36,107 nt of DNA from Paludibacteraceae bacterium (GCA_017559385.1 JAFYSK010000062.1:1-36107), one strand, 5' to 3'. Positions 15,775 to 24,404 are shown, counted from the first letter of the stretch. The notes: generated from the sequence alone by a model not told the origin. Numbers and translations: made by a program.

Positions 15775-15969
15775 ATGATCATAGTTCCAGTTAAAGAAGG
15801 TGAGAACATCGAGCGCGCGATTAAGAAATTCAAACGCAAATTCGACAAAACAGGTGTTGTAAAAGAGCTTCGTCGTCGTCAACAGTTCAACAAGCCATCA
15901 GAGATTAAGCGTGAGAAAATGATGCACGCAATCTATGTACAACAATTGCATGCGCACGATGATAAGTAA
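15775..15969 (+). CDS. rpsU: 30S ribosomal protein bS21
   Basis: A 64-residue basic protein, MIIVPVKEGENIERAIKKFK..., with the family's RKFDKTGVVKELRRRQQFNKPSEIKREK core. It binds the small subunit near the 3' end of 16S rRNA. The start at 15775 is chosen because it gives the standard MIIVPVKEG N-terminus and is correctly spaced from the SD; an in-frame GTG at 15766 lies inside the SD itself and is not a start. It lies downstream of tRNA-Leu and is followed by a strong terminator. In many Bacteroidales rpsU is followed by a xerC-type recombinase; that gene is absent here. Confidence 0.97.
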   Translation: MIIVPVKEGENIERAIKKFKRKFDKTGVVKELRRRQQFNKPSEIKREKMMHAIYVQQLHAHDDK

Positions 15970-15987
15970 TTAAGTACGCGCAATAAG

Positions 15988-16018
15988 AAAAGCACTCTCG
16001 TTTGAGAGTGCTTTTTTT
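15988..16018. terminator. strong terminator after rpsU, probably shared with the converging yqeY
   Basis: A perfect 12-bp stem (15988-15999 with 16004-16015) has loop GTTT and runs into seven T. A four-base T-run also follows on the opposite strand, so it may also end leftward transcripts from yqeY. Confidence 0.92.
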
Positions 16019-16094
16019 ATCTTGGGAATCGCTTTGCTTTTAGAAGTAGCGGCGAAGGCCTAGCGAAACGTCAGACAACCCTAAAAAGCAGAAT

Positions 16095-16547
16095 TTATTT
16101 CGCGAGCAATTGACGCACAACCATATTGATGGTTTTACCTTCGGCTTTACCAGCGAGTTGCTTGGTAGCTACGCCCATGACTTTACCCATATCTTGTGGG
16201 CCAGCGGCGCCAACCTGAGCAATAATCTCAGCCAAAACCACCTTTAATTCTTCCTCAGACATCATGGCAGGCAAATAGCGCTCGATAACAGCACATTGTG
16301 CCATTTCGTCGTCCGCCAACTCAGGACGATTAGCCGCACGGAACATCTCGGCAGCCTCTTTGCGTTGCTTAACCATCTTTTGGAGGATCTGCAAAGCACG
16401 CTCATCAGACAACTCGCCATCAGCACCTTTGGCAGTCTTAGCCTCAAGAAACTCCTTCTTTATACCACGCAGCGCGTCTAACGCCACCTTATCCTTAGCA
16501 AGCATGGCTTGCTTGATGTCTTCGCTAATTTGATCAAATAAGTTCAT
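16095..16547 (-). CDS. yqeY: GatB/YqeY domain protein
   Basis: A 150-residue single-domain protein, MNLFDQISEDIKQAMLAKDKVALDALRGIKKE, a full-length match to the YqeY family. Hallmarks are the helical N-terminal half with LQKMVKQRKEAAEMFRAANR, the E..(I/V)I.RYLP motif (CAVIERYLPAMMSEEEL) and the C-terminal QDMGKVMGVATKQLAGKAEGK. The family shares the tail domain of GatB, the amidotransferase subunit, and is thought to contact tRNA or aminoacyl-tRNA enzymes, but its exact function is not settled. It is the last gene of the leftward lepA-nhaD group, 60 bases after nhaD. In several Bacteroidota this gene follows ftsZ; here that place is taken by comF. Confidence 0.9.
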   Translation of the reverse strand: MNLFDQISEDIKQAMLAKDKVALDALRGIKKEFLEAKTAKGADGELSDERALQILQKMVKQRKEAAEMFRAANRPELADDEMAQCAVIERYLPAMMSEEELKVVLAEIIAQVGAAGPQDMGKVMGVATKQLAGKAEGKTINMVVRQLLAK

Positions 16548-16561
16548 TGTTTATTGTTGTT

Positions 16562-16588
16562 TAGAAGTTCAGTAGTTCAGAAGTTTAG
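16562..16588. repeat. short tandem AGAAGTTC-type repeat between nhaD and yqeY
   Basis: Three 8-base units AGAAGTTC, AGTAGTTC and AGAAGTTT (16563-16586) lie in the 60-base gap. Similar short iterated motifs occur between genes in Bacteroidota (from memory); no function is evident. Confidence 0.6.
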
Positions 16589-16607
16589 GGGATATTACAT
16601 CGCCTAG

Positions 16608-17933
16608 TTATAAAAATATTAATTGTACTAAGATATAGACTGGTAATAACACTATCAAAGAGAACTTGAACATATAGCCAAAGAAACTAGGCATATTAAC
16701 GCCATTCTCTTCAGCAATAGCCTTCACCATGAAGTTAGGACCATTGCCAATATATGTCATTGAGCCAAAGAAGACCGCACCTAAGCATATCGCCTGCAAC
16801 AGCACCTCTGGAATACCAGCCACTATGTTGCTGCCAAAAGTGGCTATTTGGTCAGGAGTCAAACCAGCAGCAACACTATGAAAAGCCACAGCCGTAGGTG
16901 TATTATCCAAGAAACTGGACAAAGCGCCGGTAGCATAGTAGAACTGCCATGTGTGAGCAAATCCTAAAGCTTCAGCATGGTCATTGAGATATGCCAAAGC
17001 TGGCGTCATGGTAACAAAGATACCAAAGAACAAGACAATAACCTCGTTGATAGGCGCCCATGAATATTTATTGAGTTCGTAACGAACTTGATGCTTAGTG
17101 GTATAAAGGCTCAACAACATCAACAAGATCAATACAATCTCGCGCATGTATTTGATCCACATAGGAGAAGTGGCGATATCCATTTGAGGAATAGTACCCG
17201 AATGGATAAAGGCAACAGACAGTATGACACATACGAGATAAACCAGATTAGTTTTGCCTTGAATCTTGATAGGCAAATGTTCGTTGGAATCTGCCGCAAG
17301 CGATGCAGGATGCTCCTTTTTATAATAATAGGAGTCGATGACAAAATAAATCAGCAACAACAAGCCACCTGCCAACAACCACTGAGGGAACAAGGACACG
17401 AACCATGAAAATTCGGCTCCGCGCAAAAAGAGCATGAACAAGGGAGGATCACCCAGCGGGGTAAGAAGGCCACCGCAGTTAGCCACTAAAGCTATGAAAA
17501 ACAGTATGGTATGTACCTTATGCTCGCGTTGCTGATTAGTGGCCAAAAGAGGACGGATCAGCAACATGGCAGCACCTGTTGTTCCCATAATGCTGGCCAA
17601 CAACCAACCTACAGTCAGAAACAGTGTATTCACCCATGGTTTGGCTTGGATATCGCCGGAGAGATGGATTCCGCCCGTAATGACATACAAGGACAAGAGC
17701 AAAACAACAAATGGAATATAATCGGACAACAACTGATGTTCGAGTTCCTTGGCCATTCCGCCCATCACCAAACACACTGCAGTAGGGATAGTTAACAACA
17801 GCGAAACTGCCAGTTTGTGTTTGTTATGATCCCACCACTCGGCTACGATCAATGGCGCTACAGCAATCACTAATAGCATCATTGCAAAGGGGAGCATGCT
17901 CCATGCGCTATGTACGAATTGTTCCATAATCAT
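16608..17933 (-). CDS. nhaD: NhaD-type Na+/H+ antiporter
   Basis: A 441-residue membrane protein with about 12 hydrophobic segments. It matches the NhaD/ArsB-like ion transporter superfamily: APLIVAEWWDHNKHKLAVSLLL near the start, VANCGGLLTPLGDPPLFMLFLRG, SFLDNTPTAVAFHSVAAG (the conserved loop with the DNTPT motif) and GSMTYIGNGPNFMVKAIAEENG. NhaD proteins extrude Na+ (or Li+) in exchange for H+ across the inner membrane. The start may be Met1 (17933) or Met3 (17927). It lies 45 bases after lepA and 60 before yqeY without visible promoters, so it is probably cotranscribed with lepA. Confidence 0.92.
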   Translation of the reverse strand: MIMEQFVHSAWSMLPFAMMLLVIAVAPLIVAEWWDHNKHKLAVSLLLTIPTAVCLVMGGMAKELEHQLLSDYIPFVVLLLSLYVITGGIHLSGDIQAKPWVNTLFLTVGWLLASIMGTTGAAMLLIRPLLATNQQREHKVHTILFFIALVANCGGLLTPLGDPPLFMLFLRGAEFSWFVSLFPQWLLAGGLLLLIYFVIDSYYYKKEHPASLAADSNEHLPIKIQGKTNLVYLVCVILSVAFIHSGTIPQMDIATSPMWIKYMREIVLILLMLLSLYTTKHQVRYELNKYSWAPINEVIVLFFGIFVTMTPALAYLNDHAEALGFAHTWQFYYATGALSSFLDNTPTAVAFHSVAAGLTPDQIATFGSNIVAGIPEVLLQAICLGAVFFGSMTYIGNGPNFMVKAIAEENGVNMPSFFGYMFKFSLIVLLPVYILVQLIFL

Positions 17934-17941
17934 CTTTTTTT

Positions 17942-17977
17942 CTAGTTTCTCTAGTCAGGCTAGATTATCTAGTCTAT
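17942..17977. repeat. four 9-bp units each starting CTAG, between lepA and nhaD
   Basis: CTAG occurs at 17942, 17951, 17960 and 17969, exactly 9 bases apart (CTAGTTTCT, CTAGTCAGG, CTAGATTAT, CTAGTCTAT). The repeat fills the 45-base gap between the lepA stop and the nhaD start. The function is unknown. Confidence 0.85.
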
Positions 17978-17978
17978 C

Positions 17979-19754
17979 TTAATCAAGTTTGAGAACGGCC
18001 AAGAAGGCTTTTTGTGGTACTTCTACGTTACCGATTTGCTTCATGCGCTTCTTACCTTTCTTCTGTTTCTCTAAGAGTTTGCGTTTACGACTCACGTCAC
18101 CGCCATAGCACTTTGCCAAGACGTCTTTACGAACTTGCTTGACCGTCTCACGAGCGATGATCTTAGCGCCAATAGCAGCTTGTATGGCGATATCAAACTG
18201 TTGACGAGGCAACAACTCTTTGAGTTTCTCGCACATACGGCGACCAAAACTCTCAGCATTATCTCGATGGGTGAGCGTAGAAAGCGCATCCACTTGCTCG
18301 CCATTCAAGAGGATATCTAGTTTGACCAAGTTGCTTGGTCGGAAACCGTTGTGATGCCAGTCAAATGAAGCATAACCTTTGGAGATAGATTTGAGTTTAT
18401 CGTAGAAGTCAATCACGATCTCACCAAGTGGCATATCATACAAAATCTCCATACGATCACCCGATATATACTCTTGTTTGACCAATTCACCACGTTTGCC
18501 AAGACACAAAGTCATGATTGGCCCGATGAAATTGCTAGTTGTGATTACGCTAGCACGAATATAAGGTTCCTCAATATGGTCTATCACAGTAACATCAGGC
18601 ATACCTGCAGGGTTATGCACCTCATGCATCTCACCATCCTTGGTGTACACCTTATAACTTACGTTAGGGACGGTGGTTATCACATCCATATCAAACTCGC
18701 GATCGAGACGCTCTTGTACAATCTCCATATGAAGCAGGCCTAAGAAACCGCAGCGGAAGCCAAAGCCCAAAGCCACAGAGGATTCAGGTTGGAAGGTCAA
18801 AGCAGCATCGTTGAGCTGCAACTTCTCGAGGGAAGCACGCAAATCCTCATAATCCTCGGCCTCGATTGGATATACACCCGCAAAGACCATAGGTTTAGCC
18901 TCTTCGAAACCAGCGATGGCCTCTAAGCAAGGACGCGCCACATGGGTAATGGTATCGCCCACCTTGACCTCAGTAGATGTTTTAATACCTGAAATAATAT
19001 ATCCCACATTACCCGCAGATATCTCTTTGGTAGGCTGCATATTCAGCTTAAGAACACCGATTTCATCCGCATCATACTCTTTTCCAGTATTGAAGAAACG
19101 CACACGGTCATTGGTACGCATGGTGCCGTTAACCACCTTAAAGTAAGCAATAATACCTCGGAAAGGGTTGAAGACAGAGTCAAACACCAAGCATTGAAGC
19201 GGAGCCTCAGGATCACCCTCTGGCGGAGCGATGCGATCGATGATAGCGTTCAATATCTCAGGAACGCCATCACCTGTCTTAGCCGAGCAACGCAAAATCT
19301 CTTCACGCTTGCAACCCAATAAATCAATAATTTCATCCTCCACCTTCTCAGGCATTGCGGAATCCATATCGCACTTGTTCATCACAGGTATAATTTCCAA
19401 GTCGTGCTCAAGAGCCATATAGAGATTGGAAATAGTTTGTGCCTGCACGCCTTGTGAAGCGTCTACAATCAGAAGGGCGCCCTCACAAGCAGCGATAGAA
19501 CGGCTCACCTCGTAGGAAAAGTCCACGTGTCCCGGAGTGTCAATGAGGTTAAGGGTATAGCCCTTGTATTGCATTTGAATGGCGTGCGATTTGATGGTAA
19601 TACCACGCTCTTTCTCGAGATCCATATCGTCCAAGACCTGATTCTCCATCAAGCGCTTGTCTACCGTAGCAGTATACTCAATCAATCGATCCGCCAAAGT
19701 TGACTTACCGTGATCAATGTGCGCAATAATACAAAAGTTTCGTATATTTTTCAT
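17979..19754 (-). CDS. lepA: elongation factor 4 (LepA), ribosome back-translocase GTPase
   Basis: A 591-residue protein, full length for the family. The GTPase motifs are intact: G1 AHIDHGKST (residues 10-18), G3 DTPGHVDF, G4 NKCDMD and G5 CSAKTG. Domain II, the EF-G-like domains, and the LepA-specific C-terminal domain follow, the last with KVRKDVL-type basic sequence ([33 protein letters not shown]). LepA acts on stalled or mistranslocated ribosomes and influences initiation and 30S assembly. Unlike many bacteria there is no lepB next to it. Its promoter interlocks with that of korA, and it leads a group with nhaD and yqeY. Confidence 0.98.
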   Translation of the reverse strand: MKNIRNFCIIAHIDHGKSTLADRLIEYTATVDKRLMENQVLDDMDLEKERGITIKSHAIQMQYKGYTLNLIDTPGHVDFSYEVSRSIAACEGALLIVDASQGVQAQTISNLYMALEHDLEIIPVMNKCDMDSAMPEKVEDEIIDLLGCKREEILRCSAKTGDGVPEILNAIIDRIAPPEGDPEAPLQCLVFDSVFNPFRGIIAYFKVVNGTMRTNDRVRFFNTGKEYDADEIGVLKLNMQPTKEISAGNVGYIISGIKTSTEVKVGDTITHVARPCLEAIAGFEEAKPMVFAGVYPIEAEDYEDLRASLEKLQLNDAALTFQPESSVALGFGFRCGFLGLLHMEIVQERLDREFDMDVITTVPNVSYKVYTKDGEMHEVHNPAGMPDVTVIDHIEEPYIRASVITTSNFIGPIMTLCLGKRGELVKQEYISGDRMEILYDMPLGEIVIDFYDKLKSISKGYASFDWHHNGFRPSNLVKLDILLNGEQVDALSTLTHRDNAESFGRRMCEKLKELLPRQQFDIAIQAAIGAKIIARETVKQVRKDVLAKCYGGDVSRKRKLLEKQKKGKKRMKQIGNVEVPQKAFLAVLKLD

Positions 19755-19832
19755 ATCTCAATTATTATCTTTTTAGACGACTTATTTTTAGGATAAAAAT
19801 AGCCCCAAATTTTCCCAAATTATAATCGGCTG

Positions 19833-19864
19833 CAAAGGTAGTAAAATATTTGCAGATATGCAAA
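19833..19864 (-). promoter_or_regulatory. promoter of lepA (leftward), interlocked with the korA promoter
   Basis: On the - strand, TTTG (19864-19861), exactly 20 nt, TACCTTTG (19840-19833). The -33 element extends to TTTGCATAT. Its -33 box lies inside the spacer of the rightward korA promoter. The leader to the lepA ATG is about 70 bases. Confidence 0.88.
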
Positions 19865-19880
19865 AAAAATCGTAACTTTG
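19849..19880 (+). promoter_or_regulatory. promoter of korAB (rightward), interlocked with the lepA promoter
   Basis: TTTG (19849-19852), exactly 20 nt, TAACTTTG (19873-19880). The near-palindrome TTTGCAGATATGCAAA (19849-19864) provides the -33 boxes of both promoters. The leader to the korA ATG is about 20-25 bases. Confidence 0.88.
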
Positions 19881-19909
19881 TCGCCGATTTTATCTAATAT
19901 TGCTAAACT

Positions 19910-21763
19910 ATGCAAAAACAACATGTAGTAGTGCGCTTTTGTGGCGATTCAGGTGACGGCATGCAACTTACTGGCACCATGTTTTCTTCGCTCAGCGCGA
20001 TCCTCGGCAACGAGATTAGTACGCTGCCCGATTTTCCTGCAGAGATTCGTGCACCTCAAGGCACTTTAGGTGGTGTTAGTGGTTTTCAAGTTCAGCTGGG
20101 TTCTGGAGTTTACACTCCTGGTGACAAAGCAGATGTACTAGTAGCCATGAACGCCGCAGCACTAAAAGTAGGTGCATTAGGTTCTAAATTTAATTCTCCT
20201 GATGCTCAATGGACCGAGTCAGACTCGCAATTTAAACGCGATGCTGTCATCATAATAGACACCGACTCGTTGACAGCAAAAGATCTAGAGAAAGCTCTGT
20301 ATAAGACCGATAATCCATTTACAGAACTCGGTATTCCAGAATCGGTACAGATAGTACCAGTAGCCCTCACCCAACTGACCAAAGAGAGTTTGAAGGACAT
20401 GGGACTGGATAACAAGGCCATTCTTAAGTCGCGCAACATGTTCGCTCTAGGATTGGTGTGCTGGCTTTTCTCGCGTCCTATAGATCAGGCAGTTAGTTTC
20501 TTAGAAAGCAAATTTCAAAAGAAGCCTCAACTAATTGCGCCCAATGTTAAGGTGTTGACAGATGGATATAACTACGGACATAATCTTGCACTAAATATCC
20601 AAACGATGACTATCCAGAAGTCCGACTCGCTCCCTTCCGGGCAGTACACATCAATTGCAGGAAACAAAGCCACAGCATGGGGCCTCATTGCCGCAGCTGA
20701 AAAGTGCGGCAAACGCTTATTCCTAGGTTCCTACCCCATCACTCCAGCTACTGACATCATGCACGAGCTGGCAGCTCGCAAGGACATGGGTGTGATGGTA
20801 GTGCAAGCCGAAGATGAGATAGCGGGTGTATGTACTGCCATCGGCGCAGCATTCGCTGGCGATCTGGCTGCGACATCCACTTCTGGTCCGGGTCTTAGTC
20901 TCAAAGGAGAAGCCATTGGTCTAGCTGTAATGGCAGAGTTGCCACTAGTAGTGATTGATGTACAACGAGGTGGACCAAGTACAGGTCTTCCTACCAAAAC
21001 CGAGCAGACAGACCTCATGCAAGCGCTCTACGGACGCAACGGCGAGTGTCCTGCTGTAGTTATAGCCGCTTCAACCCCAGCCAACTGCTTTGATTTTGCC
21101 TACCAAGCCAGCAAGATTGCCATGGAAAATATGACTCCAGTTGTCTTGCTTACCGACACATACCTAGCTAATGGAACAGGACTTTGGCAGATACCTCAAC
21201 TCAGTCAACTACCAGCTATTCAACCACAAGGAGCACCTGCTGAACTCAAAGGAAACTACAATCCAGCTCAGCGAGATGAGCGTGGCGTACGTTATTGGGC
21301 TTACCCTGGTATGGAGGGCTATGAGCATCGTAACATAGGTTTAGAGAGAGATGCCAATAGGGGTATTATCTCTACCAACCCAGAGAACCATGCTCAGATG
21401 GTCCGCACCCGCCAAGCAAAGGTTGACCAGATAGCCAACACGATACCACTATTGCAGGTACAAGGCAATGTGAAAAGTGATACATTGCTTGTCGGATGGG
21501 GTTCAACCGAAGGACATCTCTTGGCAGCAGCCAAAGAACTGAATTGCGCGCTGGCACACTTCAACTACATCAATCCTCTACCTAAGAACACGGCGGAAAC
21601 ATTGTTGCGTTATAAACGCGTGATTGTCTGCGAGTTGAACAACGGTCAATTTGCCGCACACTTGCGCAGCAAGATCGCAGGTATCCAGTTAGAGCAGTAC
21701 AACGAAATTACTGCCCAACCATTTGCAGTAGAAAGAATTGTAAACCATGTAAACAAGATTTAG
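19910..21763 (+). CDS. korA: 2-oxoacid (2-oxoglutarate-type):ferredoxin oxidoreductase, fused gamma-alpha subunit
   Basis: A 617-residue protein. Residues 1 to about 200 are the gamma domain (VVRFCGDSGDGMQLTGTMFSS, DFPAEIRAPQGT). From about 235 the alpha (pyrimidine-binding) domain follows, with GNKATAWGLIAAAEKCGKRLFLGSYPITPATDIMHELA and a C-terminal transketolase-like domain. This fused layout is typical of KorA in Bacteroidota. With KorB it would oxidise 2-oxoglutarate (or run it reductively) using CoA and ferredoxin, linking the incomplete TCA cycle to anaerobic electron carriers. Substrate choice is inferred from family layout. korB starts one base after the stop, so the two are translationally linked. 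Confidence 0.93.
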   Translation: MQKQHVVVRFCGDSGDGMQLTGTMFSSLSAILGNEISTLPDFPAEIRAPQGTLGGVSGFQVQLGSGVYTPGDKADVLVAMNAAALKVGALGSKFNSPDAQWTESDSQFKRDAVIIIDTDSLTAKDLEKALYKTDNPFTELGIPESVQIVPVALTQLTKESLKDMGLDNKAILKSRNMFALGLVCWLFSRPIDQAVSFLESKFQKKPQLIAPNVKVLTDGYNYGHNLALNIQTMTIQKSDSLPSGQYTSIAGNKATAWGLIAAAEKCGKRLFLGSYPITPATDIMHELAARKDMGVMVVQAEDEIAGVCTAIGAAFAGDLAATSTSGPGLSLKGEAIGLAVMAELPLVVIDVQRGGPSTGLPTKTEQTDLMQALYGRNGECPAVVIAASTPANCFDFAYQASKIAMENMTPVVLLTDTYLANGTGLWQIPQLSQLPAIQPQGAPAELKGNYNPAQRDERGVRYWAYPGMEGYEHRNIGLERDANRGIISTNPENHAQMVRTRQAKVDQIANTIPLLQVQGNVKSDTLLVGWGSTEGHLLAAAKELNCALAHFNYINPLPKNTAETLLRYKRVIVCELNNGQFAAHLRSKIAGIQLEQYNEITAQPFAVERIVNHVNKI

Positions 21764-21764
21764 T

Positions 21765-22778
21765 ATGGAGGCTTCACAATATAAAAGTAACCAACCCGTT
21801 AAGTTCTGCCCTGGCTGTGGCGACCATGCTATTTGCCTTGCCCTACAGAAAGCCATGGCACAAGTGGGTATCCCTACCCATCAAACCGTAGTAATATCTG
21901 GTATCGGTTGCTCAAGCCGCATGCCTCACTACCTGAACACATATGGTTTTAATACCATTCATGGTCGTGGAGGAGCAATCGCTACAGGCGTTAAAACAAG
22001 TCATCCAGAACTCAACGTCTGGCAGATGACAGGCGATGGAGATTGTCTGGCTATAGGTGGCAACCACTTTATCCACGAGATTCGTCGTAATGTGAATCTT
22101 AACATATGCTTATTCAATAATCGTATCTATGGTTTGACCAAAGGTCAATACTCACCCACATCACCAAAAGGATTCGTAAGTAAATCAAGTCCATTTGGTA
22201 CAGTAGAGCGTCCGTTTATCCCCGCAGAACTGGTGCTCGGTGCACGCGGAACATTCTTTGCTCGTACCCTGGATGTGGACATGCCAACCACAGTGGATTG
22301 CATGGTACAAGCATCAAAACACGAGGGCGCAAGCGTGATTGAGTGTCTAGTCAACTGCGTAATATTCAATCATGGTACGCATAATTGGATTGCAGATCGT
22401 GATACACGAGCAGATCGCAGCATCATTCTTCGTCATGGCGAGAAGATGATTTTCGGCAAGAACAATGATAAAGGTCTAGCTCTGGACTATTCTCAAGGGC
22501 TGATTCCTCAGTTGGTTGTAGTACCCTCTGATGATGAGCGCGTTTTAACCCACGATGCCACGACACAAGATCCTACCCTACATCGCATGTTAGCTATGAT
22601 GGGACAAGAAAAGGCTGAATGCGAGAGCCTCCCCATCGCCCTCGGCGTGATACGCCGCGTGGCAGCAGAGAGTTATGATGCGGCAGTCAACGCGCAGATC
22701 GAGGAAGTGCGTTCAAAGAGCAAAGCCAAAACATTTGATCAACTCACCCAGACACTAGAAACTTGGAATATTGAATAA
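21765..22778 (+). CDS. korB: 2-oxoacid (2-oxoglutarate-type):ferredoxin oxidoreductase, beta subunit
   Basis: A 337-residue subunit carrying thiamine diphosphate and one Fe-S cluster. VKFCPGCGDHAICLALQKAM holds the CxxC pair, GIGCSSRMPHYLNTYGFNTIHGRGGAIATG provides another conserved Cys, and the ThDP motif is GDGDCLAIGGNHFIHEIRRN...N. A late Cys is in CLVNCVIFN. No separate ferredoxin-like delta subunit is encoded, as expected for the two-gene Kor type. It starts one base after korA and is followed after one base by the DedA gene. Confidence 0.94.
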   Translation: MEASQYKSNQPVKFCPGCGDHAICLALQKAMAQVGIPTHQTVVISGIGCSSRMPHYLNTYGFNTIHGRGGAIATGVKTSHPELNVWQMTGDGDCLAIGGNHFIHEIRRNVNLNICLFNNRIYGLTKGQYSPTSPKGFVSKSSPFGTVERPFIPAELVLGARGTFFARTLDVDMPTTVDCMVQASKHEGASVIECLVNCVIFNHGTHNWIADRDTRADRSIILRHGEKMIFGKNNDKGLALDYSQGLIPQLVVVPSDDERVLTHDATTQDPTLHRMLAMMGQEKAECESLPIALGVIRRVAAESYDAAVNAQIEEVRSKSKAKTFDQLTQTLETWNIE

Positions 22779-22779
22779 T

Positions 22780-23577
22780 ATGAAAAAGATACTTCTGTTT
22801 ATTGCAATTTTGGCAACTAGTTTCACTTGGGCTCAGGATACAACTACAGTTGCCCTTGATACTCTTGAAGCGTCAAAGACGATTGCCATCACCGAAACTG
22901 CCGCTCCTGAAGAGCCAAGCATTATTGACTATGTGGAACAATGGTATGCTTCTCATATGAATTATGCAACTATTACCGCTTTGATGGCGATAGAGTCGTC
23001 TTTCATACCATTTCCTAGCGAGATTGTCATTCCACCTGCAGCCTATGTAGCAGATGACCCCAACAGTTCTCTTCATGCCACTGATAGCTATCTATTAAAT
23101 GTGCTATTGATCGTGCTATTTGGTACGCTCGGCGCTATGATTGGCGCCATCATCAACTACCTATTAGCCATGTGGTTAGGCCGTCCTATCATCTACGCTT
23201 TTGCCGACAGCAAATTAGGTCATTTGTGCCTGCTATCGGCTGAAAAAGTCAAAAAAGCTGAGGATTACTTTAACGAACATGGTAAGGTGTCGACTTTCGT
23301 AGGTCGTCTCATACCAGGAATTCGCCAACTAATTAGTATACCTGCTGGTTTATGCAAAATGCATTTGGGGTATTTCCTCTTCTACACCTTTTTAGGTGCT
23401 GGCATCTGGAATGTCGTATTAGCATTATTGGGCTACATCACACGTGGACAAAAAGAACTCATAGACGCATATAGCCACGAAATCAGTATTGCGATTATGG
23501 GTCTTTTAGGTTTAGCAGTTCTGTACTTTGTAATTAAGCATATCATTAAACGAAGAAAGAATAATGATGCTAATTAA
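22780..23577 (+). CDS. DedA/SNARE-associated family membrane protein with N-terminal signal-like segment
   Basis: A 265-residue protein. The ATG at 22780 is chosen, one base after the korB stop; the in-frame TTG at 22771 would lie inside korB. An N-terminal signal peptide-like segment (MKKILLFIAILATSFTWAQ) and a Thr/Glu-rich stretch precede the DedA domain (about residues 50-255). The domain has the re-entrant loop ESSFIPFPSEIVIPPAA and the family signature FVGRLIPGIRQLISIPAG, with further membrane helices. DedA proteins are undecaprenyl-phosphate or phospholipid flippases and affect envelope integrity and proton balance; which one applies here is unknown. The extra leader is a Bacteroidota-style extension. 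Confidence 0.88.
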   Translation: MKKILLFIAILATSFTWAQDTTTVALDTLEASKTIAITETAAPEEPSIIDYVEQWYASHMNYATITALMAIESSFIPFPSEIVIPPAAYVADDPNSSLHATDSYLLNVLLIVLFGTLGAMIGAIINYLLAMWLGRPIIYAFADSKLGHLCLLSAEKVKKAEDYFNEHGKVSTFVGRLIPGIRQLISIPAGLCKMHLGYFLFYTFLGAGIWNVVLALLGYITRGQKELIDAYSHEISIAIMGLLGLAVLYFVIKHIIKRRKNNDAN

Positions 23578-23627
23578 TATATAAAACAAAAATAACTCAT
23601 CTTACAACAGACTTCAACACCAATCTT

Positions 23628-24404
23628 ATGCTCAAAAAAATATTTCTAAACGAAAAGTTTATCTTAGCTATTATCCTGCTTAACTCTGGCATTATCTACG
23701 CACAAGTATCTGGATACAACAATATTTATATAAACATCATTGATATTGTTTGCACACTAATCTTTGCCATAGAAATGACATGCAAACATATTGAGTATGG
23801 ATTGAAAGGTTATTGGAAAGATGGTTGGAACAAAATGGATGGCATATTGGTAATATGCTCGATCCCATCACTTTTTGAGTTTTTCATACCTGTAGGTATG
23901 CTTAACCTATCATTCCTATTGATACTCCGATTACTACGCGTACTGCGTTTCTTCCGCATATTGCACTTCTTCCCCAATTTTAGTAAGATAGTCGCTGGCT
24001 TTAAGAAGGCGCTGAAACAATCATACGCCATCTTACTATGCTTCCTGGTGATTATAGTGGTATTCGGTTTGATCAACTGTAGCCTATTCAAAGAGGCTGA
24101 TCCAGAGCATTTTCAAACACCATTACGTTCCATATATTCAGTTTTTCAGATATGCACAGTAGAAGGATGGTATGAGATACCTAACGCAGTATCAGAATAT
24201 TATGGATACTCATACATAGCTGCAGAATTTATTCGCGCGTACTTCTGCTTTATACTCATTTTAGGCGGAATCATTGGTATGTCGTTCATCAACTCTATTT
24301 TTGTGGATGCGATGGTATCAGACAACAACAATGAGCTAGAGGAAGAAGTAAAAGCTATCAACCAAAAACTAGATATACTATTAAAGGAGAAAAACAAAGA
24401 GTAA
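23628..24404 (+). CDS. voltage-gated cation channel of the BacNaV type (six-helix ion transport family)
   Basis: A 258-residue protein, the usual length of single-domain bacterial channels. S1 is about residues 11-27, S2 36-52, S3 66-84, and S4 94-115 with arginines at 101, 104, 107 and 110 spaced by three. S5 is about 129-150 and S6 about 202-228. The pore loop reads TVEGWYE (177-183), where NaChBac and NavAb have TLESW. The tail (about 236-257, NELEEEVKAINQKLDILLKE) is a coiled coil like the tetramerising tail of BacNaV. Gly at the fourth filter position resembles Ca2+-selective channels, so Ca2+ permeability is possible. It lies 50 bases after the DedA gene with no clear promoter between. 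Confidence 0.88.
   Translation: MLKKIFLNEKFILAIILLNSGIIYAQVSGYNNIYINIIDIVCTLIFAIEMTCKHIEYGLKGYWKDGWNKMDGILVICSIPSLFEFFIPVGMLNLSFLLILRLLRVLRFFRILHFFPNFSKIVAGFKKALKQSYAILLCFLVIIVVFGLINCSLFKEADPEHFQTPLRSIYSVFQICTVEGWYEIPNAVSEYYGYSYIAAEFIRAYFCFILILGGIIGMSFINSIFVDAMVSDNNNELEEEVKAINQKLDILLKEKNKE

Noticed and set aside
22771-22779. TTG start for the DedA gene overlapping korB.
   Set aside because: The ATG at 22780 gives a normal signal-like start and lies one base after the korB stop.
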